64,000 nt of DNA, taken from assembly GCA_963764565.1 (NCBI GenBank), contig CAVXTD010000023.1:262757-326756 (forward strand). The letters are read 5' to 3'. The notes below the pieces were generated by a model. That model saw nothing but the letters and a program-made list of their open reading frames with translations, was not told the origin of the DNA and searched no databases. This stretch comes from DATBLE01 sp963764565 (lineage in GTDB: Bacteria; Actinomycetota; Thermoleophilia; Gaiellales; Gaiellaceae). The translations under genes and the position numbers were made by a program. Positions 1 to 7,832 of the stretch are shown in pieces. The first letter of the stretch is position 1, and each line of letters opens with the position of its first letter.

Positions 1-468
1 ATTGGAGACGAGAACACCCTCGGCGTCGGCCACGGTCTCGACCAGGATGGTTGCGCCGGGCGCCTCGCCTAACGTGCCCTCCACTTCTTCATGGCCTGCG
101 TGACCGACGAGGACGATCGTGTAGCCGGCCGCCGCGTACCGGCGCGCCTCGGCGTGGACCTTCGTCACGAGCGGGCAGGTCGCGTCGATCGTCCTCAGCC
201 GTCGCCGCGCCGCATTGGCGTGCACGCTCGGTGCGACACCGTGGGCGGAGAGAACCAGCAACGATCCCTCGGGCGCGTCGGTCTCGCTCTCGACGAAGAC
301 CGCCCCGCGCTGCTCGAGATCGCGGACGACGTGGAGGTTGTGCACGATCTGCCGGCGCACGTACACCGGCGCTCCGTGCAACTGGAGTGCCCGCTCGACG
401 GTCTCTACCGCGCGCTCGACACCTGCGCAGTACCCGCGGGGCGAGGCAAGAAGCAGCCTCTTGACCAC
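1..468 (-). CDS. ispH: 4-hydroxy-3-methylbut-2-enyl diphosphate reductase, 3' end outside window
   Basis: Last step of the MEP isoprenoid pathway: an iron-sulfur enzyme reducing HMBPP to IPP and DMAPP in the cytoplasm. The 156 codons present begin at GTG (position 468) and read SPRGYCAGVERAV, which carries the first cluster cysteine (Cys14). His43 and His76 lie in the conserved IVHNLHV and SAHGV segments, and Cys98 in DATCPLVTKVH. The third cluster cysteine would lie beyond the window. The codon after the GTG is also Val, so the start could be one codon later. The neighbouring EamA gene is on the same strand 54 bases upstream. The family assignment is firm; the gene is partial only because the window ends. 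Confidence 0.95.
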   Translation of the reverse strand, partial: MVKRLLLASPRGYCAGVERAVETVERALQLHGAPVYVRRQIVHNLHVVRDLEQRGAVFVESETDAPEGSLLVLSAHGVAPSVHANAARRRLRTIDATCPLVTKVHAEARRYAAAGYTIVLVGHAGHEEVEGTLGEAPGATILVETVADAEGVLVSN

Positions 469-522
469 GGTTGCCCATGCTAGCTCGGCTGCCCGGGACA
501 CCCGGTGACCAACCGGGAGGCG

Positions 523-1473
523 TCAGCGGGCCGACTGCGCGAGCCCGATCCCGACGAGCACGATCGCTCCGCCGACGAGCTGCGTTCCGCCGAGCGTCTC
601 GTCGAGCCATCCGTAGGCGACGAGGCTCGCCACCACCGGCTCGACCATCGCCAGGATCCCGGCCCTCGTCGCGGTGATGTGCCGCATCGACCCGACGATC
701 AGGAAGAAGGGCACGATCGTCCCGAGCGTCACCATCCAGGCCATCAGCGCCCAGATCGGCAGGTGCACGCCGGAGAGATTGCCGAGCAGGGAGACGGTCG
801 TCCCGGGCACGTGGAACGGGAAGCTCCACCACGGCTGGGCGATCGCCCAGAAGATCGCCGCGAAGAGGAAGCCGTAGCAGAGGAGCGAGATCGGGTCGCG
901 GTGCCCAACCGCCCGCTCGGCGAGCAGCAGGTAGCCCGCAAAGGTGACTGCGGAGCAGAGCGAGAAGATCACACCGAGGCCGTCGAGCGAGACGCCGTGC
1001 CAGAGGTCGACGACGAGGGTCAGGCCCCCGAAGGCGAACGCGAGCGCGACCCAGATCCGTCTGCGCACGTGCTCCTTCATCGCGAACCGGGCGAAGAGCG
1101 CGACGAAGAGGGGGCCGAGGTACTGGATCAGCAGGGAAACGCCGATCTCCAGCCGGTGGATCGCCAGGAAGTAGAAAAGCTGGACGAATGCGACGCCGAA
1201 GACGCCGAAGGCGGCGAGGTAGAGGATCTCCCGCCGGTTCGTGCGCAGGCTCCTCGGCCGCGTCGCGAGCAGGATCAGCGCCAGGCCGACCAGGGCGCCG
1301 GTGCAGCGCACCTCGGTCAGCCGCAGCGACGACAGCCCGGACTTGAGGATCACCTTCGAGACGGTTCCGTTGAGCGCGAAGAGCGTCCCGGCTCCGAGCG
1401 CCATCGCATAGCCGATCGCCGGTCGGCGCTCTCTCGTCACTCCCTCGGCGGGGATGAATGCGACGTCCGACAC
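523..1473 (-). CDS. EamA (DMT) family transporter
   Basis: A 316-residue integral membrane protein of the drug/metabolite transporter superfamily. About ten hydrophobic segments are visible, arranged as two EamA repeats of about 140 residues. The first begins near YAMALGAGTLFALNGTVSK and the second near GVIFSLCSAVTFAGYLLLAE, which is the usual length and layout. Members export or import small metabolites such as amino acids or sugars; nothing here identifies the substrate. The N-terminal 15-20 residues (FIPAEGVTRERR) are polar and cytoplasmic. It lies just upstream of ispH on the same strand, with no sign of functional linkage. Confidence 0.85.
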   Translation of the reverse strand: MSDVAFIPAEGVTRERRPAIGYAMALGAGTLFALNGTVSKVILKSGLSSLRLTEVRCTGALVGLALILLATRPRSLRTNRREILYLAAFGVFGVAFVQLFYFLAIHRLEIGVSLLIQYLGPLFVALFARFAMKEHVRRRIWVALAFAFGGLTLVVDLWHGVSLDGLGVIFSLCSAVTFAGYLLLAERAVGHRDPISLLCYGFLFAAIFWAIAQPWWSFPFHVPGTTVSLLGNLSGVHLPIWALMAWMVTLGTIVPFFLIVGSMRHITATRAGILAMVEPVVASLVAYGWLDETLGGTQLVGGAIVLVGIGLAQSAR

Positions 1474-1509
1474 GGATCCGGCACGTTATCCGCCTACACT
1501 GACGAGGAG

Positions 1510-1583
1510 CGGGGCGTAGCTCAGCCTGGTAGAGCGCTGCCTTTGGGAGGCAGAAGTCGGCAGTTCGAGTCTGCCCGCCCCGA
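1510..1583 (+). tRNA. tRNA-Pro(TGG)
   Basis: A complete cloverleaf: 7-bp acceptor CGGGGCG/CGCCCCG, D-arm GCTC/GAGC, anticodon stem CTGCC/GGCAG with loop TTTGGGA (anticodon TGG), T-stem GGCAG/CTGCC with loop TTCGAGT, discriminator A. CCA is not encoded. A TACACT box at 1495-1500 is a plausible -10 element. A peptidase gene begins only two bases after the tRNA. Confidence 0.95.
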
Positions 1584-1585
1584 TT

Positions 1586-2200
1586 GTGGGCCTTGCCGTC
1601 CTCGTCGCCGCTGCGGCGCTCGCGCCCGGCTTCCACGCCAAGGTGCAACCGATCCCGCCGGCGGTTCGCGCGCGGATGACCGGCGTGTCCTGGCATCCCG
1701 GCTGCCCGGTGCCGCTGTCCGAGCTGCGCCTGCTCACGCTCACCTACCGCGGCTTCGACGGCCGTGCGCATACCGGGCGCCTGGTCGCGAACCGCGATGC
1801 CGCCTCCGCGCTCGTCGGCGTCTTCGGGCGGCTCTACGCGGCGAGGTTCCCGATCCGGCGCATGCAGCTCGTCGATGCGTACGGCGGGGACGACTACCGC
1901 TCGATCGAAGCCGACAACACCTCCGCGTTCAACTGCCGCGCCGCCACCGGGTCGAGCCGCTGGTCGCAACACGCGTACGGACGGGCGATCGACGTCAACC
2001 CGATCGAGAACCCGTACGTCAGCGGCGGCACGAGCTCGCACCGGGCGAGCAGGCCGTACCTCGACCGCTCGCGCCACCGGGCGGGGATGGCCTACTCCGG
2101 CGGGGTGCTGGTCGAGTCGTTCCGGCAGGCCGGCTGGGGCTGGGGCGGGGACTGGACCGGGGTCAAGGACTACCAGCACTTCTCCGCCACGGGCAGTTAG
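1586..2200 (+). CDS. M15-family D-alanyl-D-alanine carboxypeptidase-like protein
   Basis: A 204-residue protein with a peptidase M15 fold (VanY/DacY-like), predicted to trim cell-wall peptide stems. Zinc-site signatures are visible: SQHAYGRAIDVNP (the HxxxxxxD element) and DYQHFS near the C-terminus (the closing His). The first 18 residues (MGLAVLVAAAALAPGFHA) form a short hydrophobic segment that could be a signal peptide, which fits an extracellular role. The GTG start at 1586 lies two bases after tRNA-Pro, with TTG at 1584 as an alternative. The mRNA is therefore either leaderless or released by tRNA 3' processing. The N-terminus may be longer in relatives, so the start is less certain than the family. 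Confidence 0.8.
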   Translation: MGLAVLVAAAALAPGFHAKVQPIPPAVRARMTGVSWHPGCPVPLSELRLLTLTYRGFDGRAHTGRLVANRDAASALVGVFGRLYAARFPIRRMQLVDAYGGDDYRSIEADNTSAFNCRAATGSSRWSQHAYGRAIDVNPIENPYVSGGTSSHRASRPYLDRSRHRAGMAYSGGVLVESFRQAGWGWGGDWTGVKDYQHFSATGS

Positions 2201-2209
2201 AGTCGCCGC

Positions 2210-3055
2210 GTGCTGCGCGGAGCGCTCGCCGCCTCGGTCACGCCGCTCCGCGACGGCGGCGACGCGGTCGATGCGGATGGGTTCGGGCCCGTCGTCGAGT
2301 TCCTCATCGCCGGTGGGATGGACGGCCTGCTCGCGATGGGGACGAACGGAGAGGGCATCCTGCTCTCCCCGCAGGAGCGCCGCCTCGCAGCCGCTCGCTT
2401 CGTCGATGCGTCGGCCGGCCGCCTTCAGGTGGCGATCCACTGCGGCGCGCAGGGGACCGCCGACACCGTCGCGCTTGCCGCCCACGCCGCCGAGATCGGC
2501 GCCGACGCGGTTGCCGTGATCGCTCCGCCGTACTTCCTGCTGGACGACGCGTCGCTCCTGGGTCACTTTGTCGCCGCCGCCCGCGCCTGCGCGCCGCTTC
2601 CGTTCTACGTCTACGAGTTTGAGCGCACGAGCGGGTACGCGGTGCCTCTCCCGGTGCTCGAGCGGCTCCGTGAGCGTGCGCCGAACCTTGCCGGCCTGAA
2701 GGTCTCCGACCGGCCTTGGGAGAAGTTCGCCCCGTATCTCGTCGAGGGCCTCGATGTGTTCGTCGGCCCGGAGTCGCTGATCGCCCAAGGGATCCAGGCG
2801 GGAGCCGCGGGCGCGGTCTCGGCGCTCGGCTCAGCCTTCCCCGAGCTGGTGGTCGCAGCGGTCAGGGGAGAGGACGTGGACGTCGGTGGTCTGCGGGATC
2901 ACATCGAGCGCTTCCCGCGACACGCGGCTTTGAAGCACGTGCTGGTGCGTCGCGGCGTACCGATCCGCGAAGACGTCCGTGCCCCCCTCCGCGGTCTGAC
3001 GGCCCAGGAGCGAGCCGAGCTCGACGCGGGCGTCACCCGCTGGCTTGAGCCGTAG
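2210..3055 (+). CDS. DapA/NanA-family pyruvate-type aldolase
   Basis: A 281-residue TIM-barrel class I aldolase. Lys164 in AGLKVSD is the expected Schiff-base lysine and Tyr133 (FYVYEF) the catalytic tyrosine. The loop GTNGEG (44-49) differs from the GTTGE loop of true dihydrodipicolinate synthase, and the usual YNxP motif is absent. The enzyme is therefore more likely a sugar-acid, hydroxyproline-pathway or related 2-keto acid lyase/dehydratase than lysine-biosynthetic DapA. Its stop overlaps the GTG start of the proline dehydrogenase gene by one base, so the two are translationally coupled. This hints at amino-acid catabolism, possibly proline or hydroxyproline; that link is inference. Confidence 0.82.
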   Translation: MLRGALAASVTPLRDGGDAVDADGFGPVVEFLIAGGMDGLLAMGTNGEGILLSPQERRLAAARFVDASAGRLQVAIHCGAQGTADTVALAAHAAEIGADAVAVIAPPYFLLDDASLLGHFVAAARACAPLPFYVYEFERTSGYAVPLPVLERLRERAPNLAGLKVSDRPWEKFAPYLVEGLDVFVGPESLIAQGIQAGAAGAVSALGSAFPELVVAAVRGEDVDVGGLRDHIERFPRHAALKHVLVRRGVPIREDVRAPLRGLTAQERAELDAGVTRWLEP

Positions 3056-3954
3056 TGCTCCGGCGCGTGATCCTGGCCGCCGCGGACAGCCCGCAGCTCC
3101 GCCGCTTCGTCGCCCGCTACGGGATGCGCCTCGGCGCCGGGCGGTTCGTCGCCGGCGAGACCTTGGACGAGGCCGTGAGAACGCTGCGCGGCCTGAACGA
3201 GCAGGGGCTGCGCACGAACACGACGCTGCTCGGTGAGGGTGTAGCCGACGCCGATGCTGCCCGGGCGGTTGTCGAGGCGTACGTTGAGGTGCTTCGGCGG
3301 ATCGCCGCCGAGGGCCTCGAGACGAACGTGTCGGTCAAACCCACGCACCTCGGCGTGCTGATCGACGAAGGGCTTGCCTACGGCAACATCGAGCGGCTCG
3401 TCGCCGAGGCGGCCTCGCTCGGCAACTTCATTCGCATCGACATGGAGGACTCGCCGCTCGTCGACGCCACCCTGCGGATCTACCGCCGCTTGCGGGAGGC
3501 CGGCCACGACAACGTCGGCACCGTGCTCCAGTCCTACCTCTACCGCAGCGAGGCCGATCTCGAAGCTCTACTCCCGCTCGCGCCGAACCTGCGCATCGTC
3601 AAGGGCGCGTATCGCGAGCCGGCGGATGTCGCCTATCCACGGAAGGCCGACGTCGATGCGGCGTACCGGCGTCTCGTCGAGCGCTCGGTCGCCGGGGCGG
3701 GCTTCACCGCGGTCGCCACGCACGACGAGCGGCTGATCGAGCATGCGCTCGGCCTCGGCGCCGGCCCGGACCGGATCGAGCTTCAGATGCTGTACGGCGT
3801 ACGGGGGCAACTCCAGCTCGACCTCGTTCGCCGCGGCCACCGGGTGCTCGTCGCCACGCCCTTCGGCCCCGACTGGTACCCGTACCTGATGCGGCGACTG
3901 GCCGAGCGCCCCGCGAACGTGTTGTTCTTCGTGAAGAGCGCGTTGCGCGGCTGA
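3055..3954 (+). CDS. Monofunctional proline dehydrogenase
   Basis: Predicted FAD-dependent oxidation of proline to delta-1-pyrroline-5-carboxylate. The 299-residue length fits the short monofunctional PRODH type of actinobacteria and Thermus, not the long bifunctional PutA. Conserved segments are present in order: VSVKPTHLG, IRIDMEDS, TVLQSYLYR, RIVKGAY, ATHDERLIEHA, LQMLYGVR, VATPFGPDWYPYLMRRLAER. The GTG start overlaps the preceding aldolase stop by one base. No P5C dehydrogenase gene lies nearby, so the second step must be encoded elsewhere. Confidence is high for the family. Confidence 0.93.
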   Translation: MLRRVILAAADSPQLRRFVARYGMRLGAGRFVAGETLDEAVRTLRGLNEQGLRTNTTLLGEGVADADAARAVVEAYVEVLRRIAAEGLETNVSVKPTHLGVLIDEGLAYGNIERLVAEAASLGNFIRIDMEDSPLVDATLRIYRRLREAGHDNVGTVLQSYLYRSEADLEALLPLAPNLRIVKGAYREPADVAYPRKADVDAAYRRLVERSVAGAGFTAVATHDERLIEHALGLGAGPDRIELQMLYGVRGQLQLDLVRRGHRVLVATPFGPDWYPYLMRRLAERPANVLFFVKSALRG

Positions 3955-4201
3955 GCCGGCTGTTTTGGACCAGAAATTCGCCGAGCCGGGTGTTGCTTTC
4001 GTCCACCGCTCCGACCGACCTTCCGCTTGCGCGTACCGGCTACTCGGCTCGGCTTCGACCTACTTGCACCCCGTGCTCGGCGCAAGCGAGACACTACGAC
4101 GATACCGCCGCGTTGCGCAAGAGGTGCGCGGGCGGAAGTTGTCGCAATTTGCGGGCGGCGTGCCGCAGCGGGCGTCCGGGGACGCGTGCGACAATCGCCG
4201 A

Positions 4202-4594
4202 GTGCGTCCGAAGCACCTTCTGCTTGCGCTGGTCCTCGTCGCCGCTTTGCTCTCGGCCGCAGGTTGCGGTGGCACGACGACGTACTCGGCCGCCAAGACC
4301 CGGGCCTGTCTGAAGCAGGCGGGCGCGCGGGTGACGCCCCCTCCCGCCGACGACCTCGTCGCCTCGGCGGCGGAAGGAGACTCGTTCCGCGTCCACTTCC
4401 GCGACAATCTGGTCACGCTCTCGTTCGGCCTCGACCGTAGCGGCGCGGAGCGAATCGTGCGCGGATACGAGCGCTTCCGTGGCAAGAACATCGGCCTGGA
4501 GGACGTTCTGCGCGTGTCGCACAACCTGGTGATGCTGTGGGCCGTGCATCCTGCCGATGCCTACATCCAGACTGTCGAGGGTTGCCTGAAGTAG
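4202..4594 (+). CDS. Small putative lipoprotein
   Basis: A 130-residue protein starting at GTG 4202. It has a lipoprotein signal: VRPKH, then a hydrophobic stretch, then the lipobox SAAGC followed by GGTTTYS. The cysteine would be lipidated and the protein anchored outside the membrane. The mature part has no recognised domain. It contains a second and third cysteine (TRACLKQAG and the final GCLK) that could form a disulfide. A GACAAT box about six bases before the start suggests a leaderless mRNA. The open frame extends further upstream, but that part lacks protein-like character. Between 3955 and 4201 I see no gene. Confidence 0.7.
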   Translation: MRPKHLLLALVLVAALLSAAGCGGTTTYSAAKTRACLKQAGARVTPPPADDLVASAAEGDSFRVHFRDNLVTLSFGLDRSGAERIVRGYERFRGKNIGLEDVLRVSHNLVMLWAVHPADAYIQTVEGCLK

Positions 4595-4602
4595 GGCGGA
4601 CG

Positions 4603-5364
4603 TCAGGCTCGAGGCACGGTGGGTGCGCGGAACGCTCCGCCTCGATCCTCTTCGCCGAAGAAGCGCAGCAGGTAGACGGTCATCGCCGCAAAGAGGACGA
4701 CCGCCTGCTCGGAGGCCATCGTCACGCCGGCGAGCTGCTGGTCGGCGAGGGCCGAAAGCCCCCACAGGCGAGGCACGTGCTCGTAGAAGGAGTAGACGGC
4801 GCTGGGTAGGAGCGCGAGGAGCAGCCCCAGCGGGCTCGCGAGCACGAACGCGCCGAAGAGATAGAGCGCCTTCGTTCCGCTCGCGTGGCGGCCGTGGACG
4901 ACCGGCCACCAGACGAGGCAGCCGGCTGCGAAGTAGGTTGCGTGCTCGGCGTGGAGGATCGTCCACTGGTGCCTGAGGGCGGCGTCGTAGGCGACCGGCA
5001 GGTGCCAGAGGTAGTAGGTGACGAGCCAGACCGGGAGTGCGACCAGCGGGCGCGTGAGCAGGCGGGCGCCGGGGATCCGCACGACCTGGGCGGCCATCGC
5101 GGGCGTGAGGCCGAGCACGCAGAGGAGCGGGCCCCACTCTGCCAGGACGACGTTCTGGAGCAGGTGCATCGAGAGCAGGTAGTGGAGTGCGAGCGTGTCG
5201 AGCGGCCCGATCTGGACGGCGAGCAGCAGGGCGCAGCCGCCGAGGAAGCAGGCGATGCGCCAGCGCGGGGCGGGGAAGCGCGAGCGCGCGATCAGGTACG
5301 CGGCCGCGAGCCCGGGGACGACGACGAGCGCGTCCGCGTCCCACGAGAAGCGGTACGGATCCAC
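4603..5364 (-). CDS. CtaG/caa3-type cytochrome oxidase assembly membrane protein
   Basis: A 253-residue polytopic membrane protein of the caa3_CtaG family, distinct from Cox11. It has about seven hydrophobic helices and the family's histidine-rich motifs: SMHLLQNVVLAEWGP, YYLWHLPVAYDAALRHQWTILHAEH and GFW-like WWPVVHGR. Members are linked to copper handling and assembly of aa3/caa3 oxidases, but the exact role is uncertain. No oxidase genes are in the window. Its stop lies nine bases from the convergent lipoprotein stop. Confidence 0.85.
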   Translation of the reverse strand: MDPYRFSWDADALVVVPGLAAAYLIARSRFPAPRWRIACFLGGCALLLAVQIGPLDTLALHYLLSMHLLQNVVLAEWGPLLCVLGLTPAMAAQVVRIPGARLLTRPLVALPVWLVTYYLWHLPVAYDAALRHQWTILHAEHATYFAAGCLVWWPVVHGRHASGTKALYLFGAFVLASPLGLLLALLPSAVYSFYEHVPRLWGLSALADQQLAGVTMASEQAVVLFAAMTVYLLRFFGEEDRGGAFRAPTVPRA

Positions 5365-5392
5365 GGTCGCTACGCTAGTCCTGCTGCACCGC

Positions 5393-5465
5393 GCGGGCGT
5401 AGCTTAGTGGCAAAGCAGTTGCCCTTCCAAGGCAATTCGCCGAGTTCGATTCTCCGCCGCCCGCT
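5393..5465 (+). tRNA. tRNA-Gly(TCC), atypical T-arm
   Basis: Acceptor GCGGGCG/CGCCCGC, D-arm GCTT/AAGC, anticodon stem TTGCC/GGCAA with loop CTTCCAA (anticodon TCC), discriminator T. The T-arm is unusual: GCCGAG TTCGATT CTCCGC leaves a C-C mismatch and either a 6-bp stem or an extra base compared with the standard GCGGG/CCCGC of this tRNA. This could be a real variant, a decaying copy or a sequence error. Between 5466 and 5670 there is no convincing gene. Confidence 0.82.
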
Positions 5466-5670
5466 TCTCATCCGCATGAGGCTCCAAAGCTGAGTCGCGA
5501 CGGTCTCTCGATACTCGAAATACAGCCGGAAGAAGCGCCGGAACATGCTTCCGTATGGGACGTGCCGAGTCGCGGTTCACCGGTCACACGTCGTCCAGAC
5601 GATCTACGGCGCGATCCAGGAGTACGGAGGCTTCGATCGCCCCGGAGTGGCTCGACTAGCGTAGGCCGCC

Positions 5671-6342
5671 GTGCACGCTCCCCCTCGCGTCCGCGGCGGT
5701 CTGGTCGCGCGCCTCGTCTCGCTCGTCGCCGGCCTCTTCGTCTTCGCGGTGGCGATCGTCCTCCAGCTCGAGTCGCGGCTCGGGCTCTCGCCCTGGGACA
5801 CGCTCCACCAGGGCCTCGCGCGGCACACGCCGCTCTCGTTCGGGATGGCGAGCGTCTGTGTCAGCGTGGTCGTGCTCGCGGTCGCGTGGCGTCTCGGCGC
5901 TCGGGTCGGGATCGGCACCGTGGCGAACGCCGTGCTCGTCGGCTCGTTCATCCAGGGGCTGACCGCGATCGGGCCGGTCGACCGCCTCTCCGAGTCGGCG
6001 CTCGGCGCACGCATCGCGATGCTGGCGGCCTCGATGGTGCTGATCGGGATCGGCTCGGCGCTCTACCTCGGCGCGTGGCTCGGCGCCGGGCCCCGCGACT
6101 CGCTGATGGTCGTCGGCGGCGAGCGGACGGGGCTCCGGCTGGGGATCGTCCGCGCGGGGCTGGAGCTCGCCGCGCTCGCGGCGGGCTTCGCGCTCGGCGG
6201 GACGATCGGGATCGGCACCCTCGTCTTCGCGCTCGGCGTCGGCCCGGCCCTCGAGGGCGCCTTCCTGCTGTTGCAGCGCTCCCGGCTGGCGGTGCCGGTC
6301 GCCGCCGTTCCTACTCCGCTGCCAGCACCACCCGTTCTATAG
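5671..6342 (+). CDS. YczE/YitT-like membrane protein
   Basis: A 223-residue integral membrane protein with five or six hydrophobic helices. The segment LGLSPWDTLHQGL near residue 38 and the later LGAGPRDSLMVVGGERTG are hallmark repeats of the YczE/YyaS family of predicted transporters or membrane regulators. The function is not established for the family. GTG start at 5671. The last 32 bases overlap the end of the convergent cyclophilin gene, which would limit read-through by either transcript. Confidence 0.8.
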   Translation: MHAPPRVRGGLVARLVSLVAGLFVFAVAIVLQLESRLGLSPWDTLHQGLARHTPLSFGMASVCVSVVVLAVAWRLGARVGIGTVANAVLVGSFIQGLTAIGPVDRLSESALGARIAMLAASMVLIGIGSALYLGAWLGAGPRDSLMVVGGERTGLRLGIVRAGLELAALAAGFALGGTIGIGTLVFALGVGPALEGAFLLLQRSRLAVPVAAVPTPLPAPPVL

Positions 6343-6772
6343 TCACCGGCTCGCGCGGCCGGTCGGAGCCGTCGCGATCGACCGCGGAGATCCGGTCGGC
6401 GACGTCCATGCCGGAGACGACACGCCCGAACACGGTGTGCTTTCCGTTCAGCCACGAACAGTCTGCGGCGGTGACGATGAAGAACTGGCTGCCGTTCGTG
6501 TTCGGCCCGGCGTTCGCCATCGCGAGCGCGCCGCGCACGACCTGGTGCTGGTTGGCCTCGTCCTCGAAGGTGTAGCCGGGACCGCCGCTGCCGGTACCGG
6601 TCGGGTCGCCGCCCTGGATCATGAAGTCGGGGATCACGCGGTGGAAGATCACCCCGTCGTAGAAGCCCTTGCCCGCGAGGGTCTCGAAGTTCTCGACGGT
6701 CTTCGGCGCGTCGGCTCCGAACAGCTCGATCTCGATCTCGCCGTGGTTGGTGTGCATCGTCGCTCTGCTCAT
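6311..6772 (-). CDS. Cyclophilin-type peptidyl-prolyl cis-trans isomerase
   Basis: A 153-residue single-domain cyclophilin catalysing proline isomerisation during folding, probably cytoplasmic because no signal sequence is present. It has the active-site segment FHRVIPDFMIQGGDPTGTG, the GSQFFIV strand and the WLNGKHTVFGRVVSGMDV region. I chose the ATG at 6772 (MSRATMHTNHGEIEIELFG); a longer upstream reading is rich in arginine and cysteine and not protein-like. The C-terminus overlaps that of the YczE-like gene. Confidence 0.92.
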   Translation of the reverse strand: MSRATMHTNHGEIEIELFGADAPKTVENFETLAGKGFYDGVIFHRVIPDFMIQGGDPTGTGSGGPGYTFEDEANQHQVVRGALAMANAGPNTNGSQFFIVTAADCSWLNGKHTVFGRVVSGMDVADRISAVDRDGSDRPREPVTIERVVLAAE

Positions 6773-6852
6773 GGCTCGCAGCGTACCCCGACGCCGTCCG
6801 ATCTTGCGGCACCCTCTGCAATCGCAACGGGCGTCGTGCAAGATCCTCGGGA

Positions 6853-7461
6853 ATGCGTGACGAAGAGCGATTGGCTACGCCCGGGAAGGGGCGGACGGCG
6901 GGACTCGTTTCGGCCCTCGTCGTGGTCGGCCTGGCGCTGACGGGTGCCGCAGCGGGCGGACGGCATGATCCCGAGGGGCTCGCCGGCGGTCCCATCCGAT
7001 CCGCGCCGCCGTCCGTGCATGCGATTACCGCCGTCGCCGACCTCGAGCGGGAGCTGGTGGCCGCGATCAACACGATGAGGCGCGCGCAGCACGTACACGC
7101 TCTCCGCGTCAGCCCCTTGCTGGCGGAAGCAGCGCGCCTGCACTCGCGCTCGATGGCCGTGCACGGCTACTTCGACCACTCCTCGCTCGACGGCTCTCCG
7201 TTCTGGCAACGCCTCGAGCCGCTCTACCCGCCACTCAAGGGTCGCTACTGGCAGACGGGGGAAAACATTGTCTGGGCCTCTCCGGACGTGAGCGCGCAGG
7301 GCGCAATCGACATGTGGCTAAAGAGCCCGCTTCACCGCAAGAACCTGCTCGGGCCAGCATGGCGCGAGGTTGGGATCGGCGGCGTCCACGCGCTCGGCGA
7401 AGCCGGAGTGTTCCAGGGTCTCGAGGTGACGATCGTCACCGCCGATTTCGGCGTCAGATAG
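6853..7461 (+). CDS. Secreted CAP-domain (YkwD-like) protein
   Basis: A 202-residue protein with an N-terminal membrane or signal segment (TAGLVSALVVVGLALTGAAA) and a CAP/SCP domain from about residue 60. Family motifs include HSRSMAVHGYFDHSS, TGENIVWA, and MWLKSPLHRKNLLGPAWREVGIG. Bacterial CAP proteins are extracytoplasmic and their biochemical activity is mostly unknown. The conserved histidines and glutamate of the CAP cavity are present. It is transcribed alone, divergent from the cyclophilin gene. Confidence 0.88.
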   Translation: MRDEERLATPGKGRTAGLVSALVVVGLALTGAAAGGRHDPEGLAGGPIRSAPPSVHAITAVADLERELVAAINTMRRAQHVHALRVSPLLAEAARLHSRSMAVHGYFDHSSLDGSPFWQRLEPLYPPLKGRYWQTGENIVWASPDVSAQGAIDMWLKSPLHRKNLLGPAWREVGIGGVHALGEAGVFQGLEVTIVTADFGVR

Positions 7462-7832
7462 CGCTCGCCACCCGGGCGTGACGCCACCGCGCGTCGGCAG
7501 AAGATCGCGCTCCAGAACGCCGCCGGCGCAGCGAATTCGGAGCATCGGGTAGATCGAGGAGCAGGCCGCGAGGCTGCCCGTGCCGAAGCCGGTGCGACGA
7601 TTGTCGTTTGTAAACATGTTCACATGCTTTTTGGCGCGGCCTCTTATCATTTTCAACACATCATTTGCGCGAGTCGTTCGGCCAGTCGACCACTGGACGT
7701 TCGGACATTTCCGGGACGCCGCGCGAGGCGCCTAATGCCCTATCGGATCCGCTGACGGCGCGACTACATGCGCTGTCCGCCGTGATCGGAGCCGGCGTCC
7801 AGTCCGAACGGCGCTCAAGGAGGCGAAGATCC
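7462..7832. other. 371-bp intergenic region with an AT-rich patch
   Basis: No gene seen. The stretch 7600-7665 is markedly AT-richer than the surroundings and holds a palindrome (listed separately). It is probably the promoter and 5' leader of the radical SAM gene. I found no cobalamin-riboswitch B12-box in it by eye. Confidence 0.5.
7609..7624. promoter_or_regulatory. Near-perfect palindrome, possible operator
   Basis: TGTAAACATGTTCACA is a 16-base inverted repeat with one mismatched pair, within an AT-rich patch about 210 bases upstream of the radical SAM start. It has the form of a dimeric regulator site. It does not match the actinobacterial LexA box, which has GAAC-N4-GTTC spacing. The regulator is unknown. 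Confidence 0.45.

Noticed and set aside
89..2788. A 899-codon open frame on the minus strand
   Set aside because: It is a GC-rich shadow frame running antisense to several real genes and through the tRNA-Pro; composition is Arg/Ala/Gly-rich with no domain.
5560..5665. Possible tail of a tyrosine recombinase after tRNA-Gly (segment like GHTS and QTIYGAIQEYGG)
   Set aside because: Only about 20 residues, split between frames, with no catalytic residues; too little to call a remnant.
7462..7832. Cobalamin riboswitch before the B12-radical SAM gene
   Set aside because: No B12-box or matching paired elements seen by eye; the region is explained as promoter and leader.
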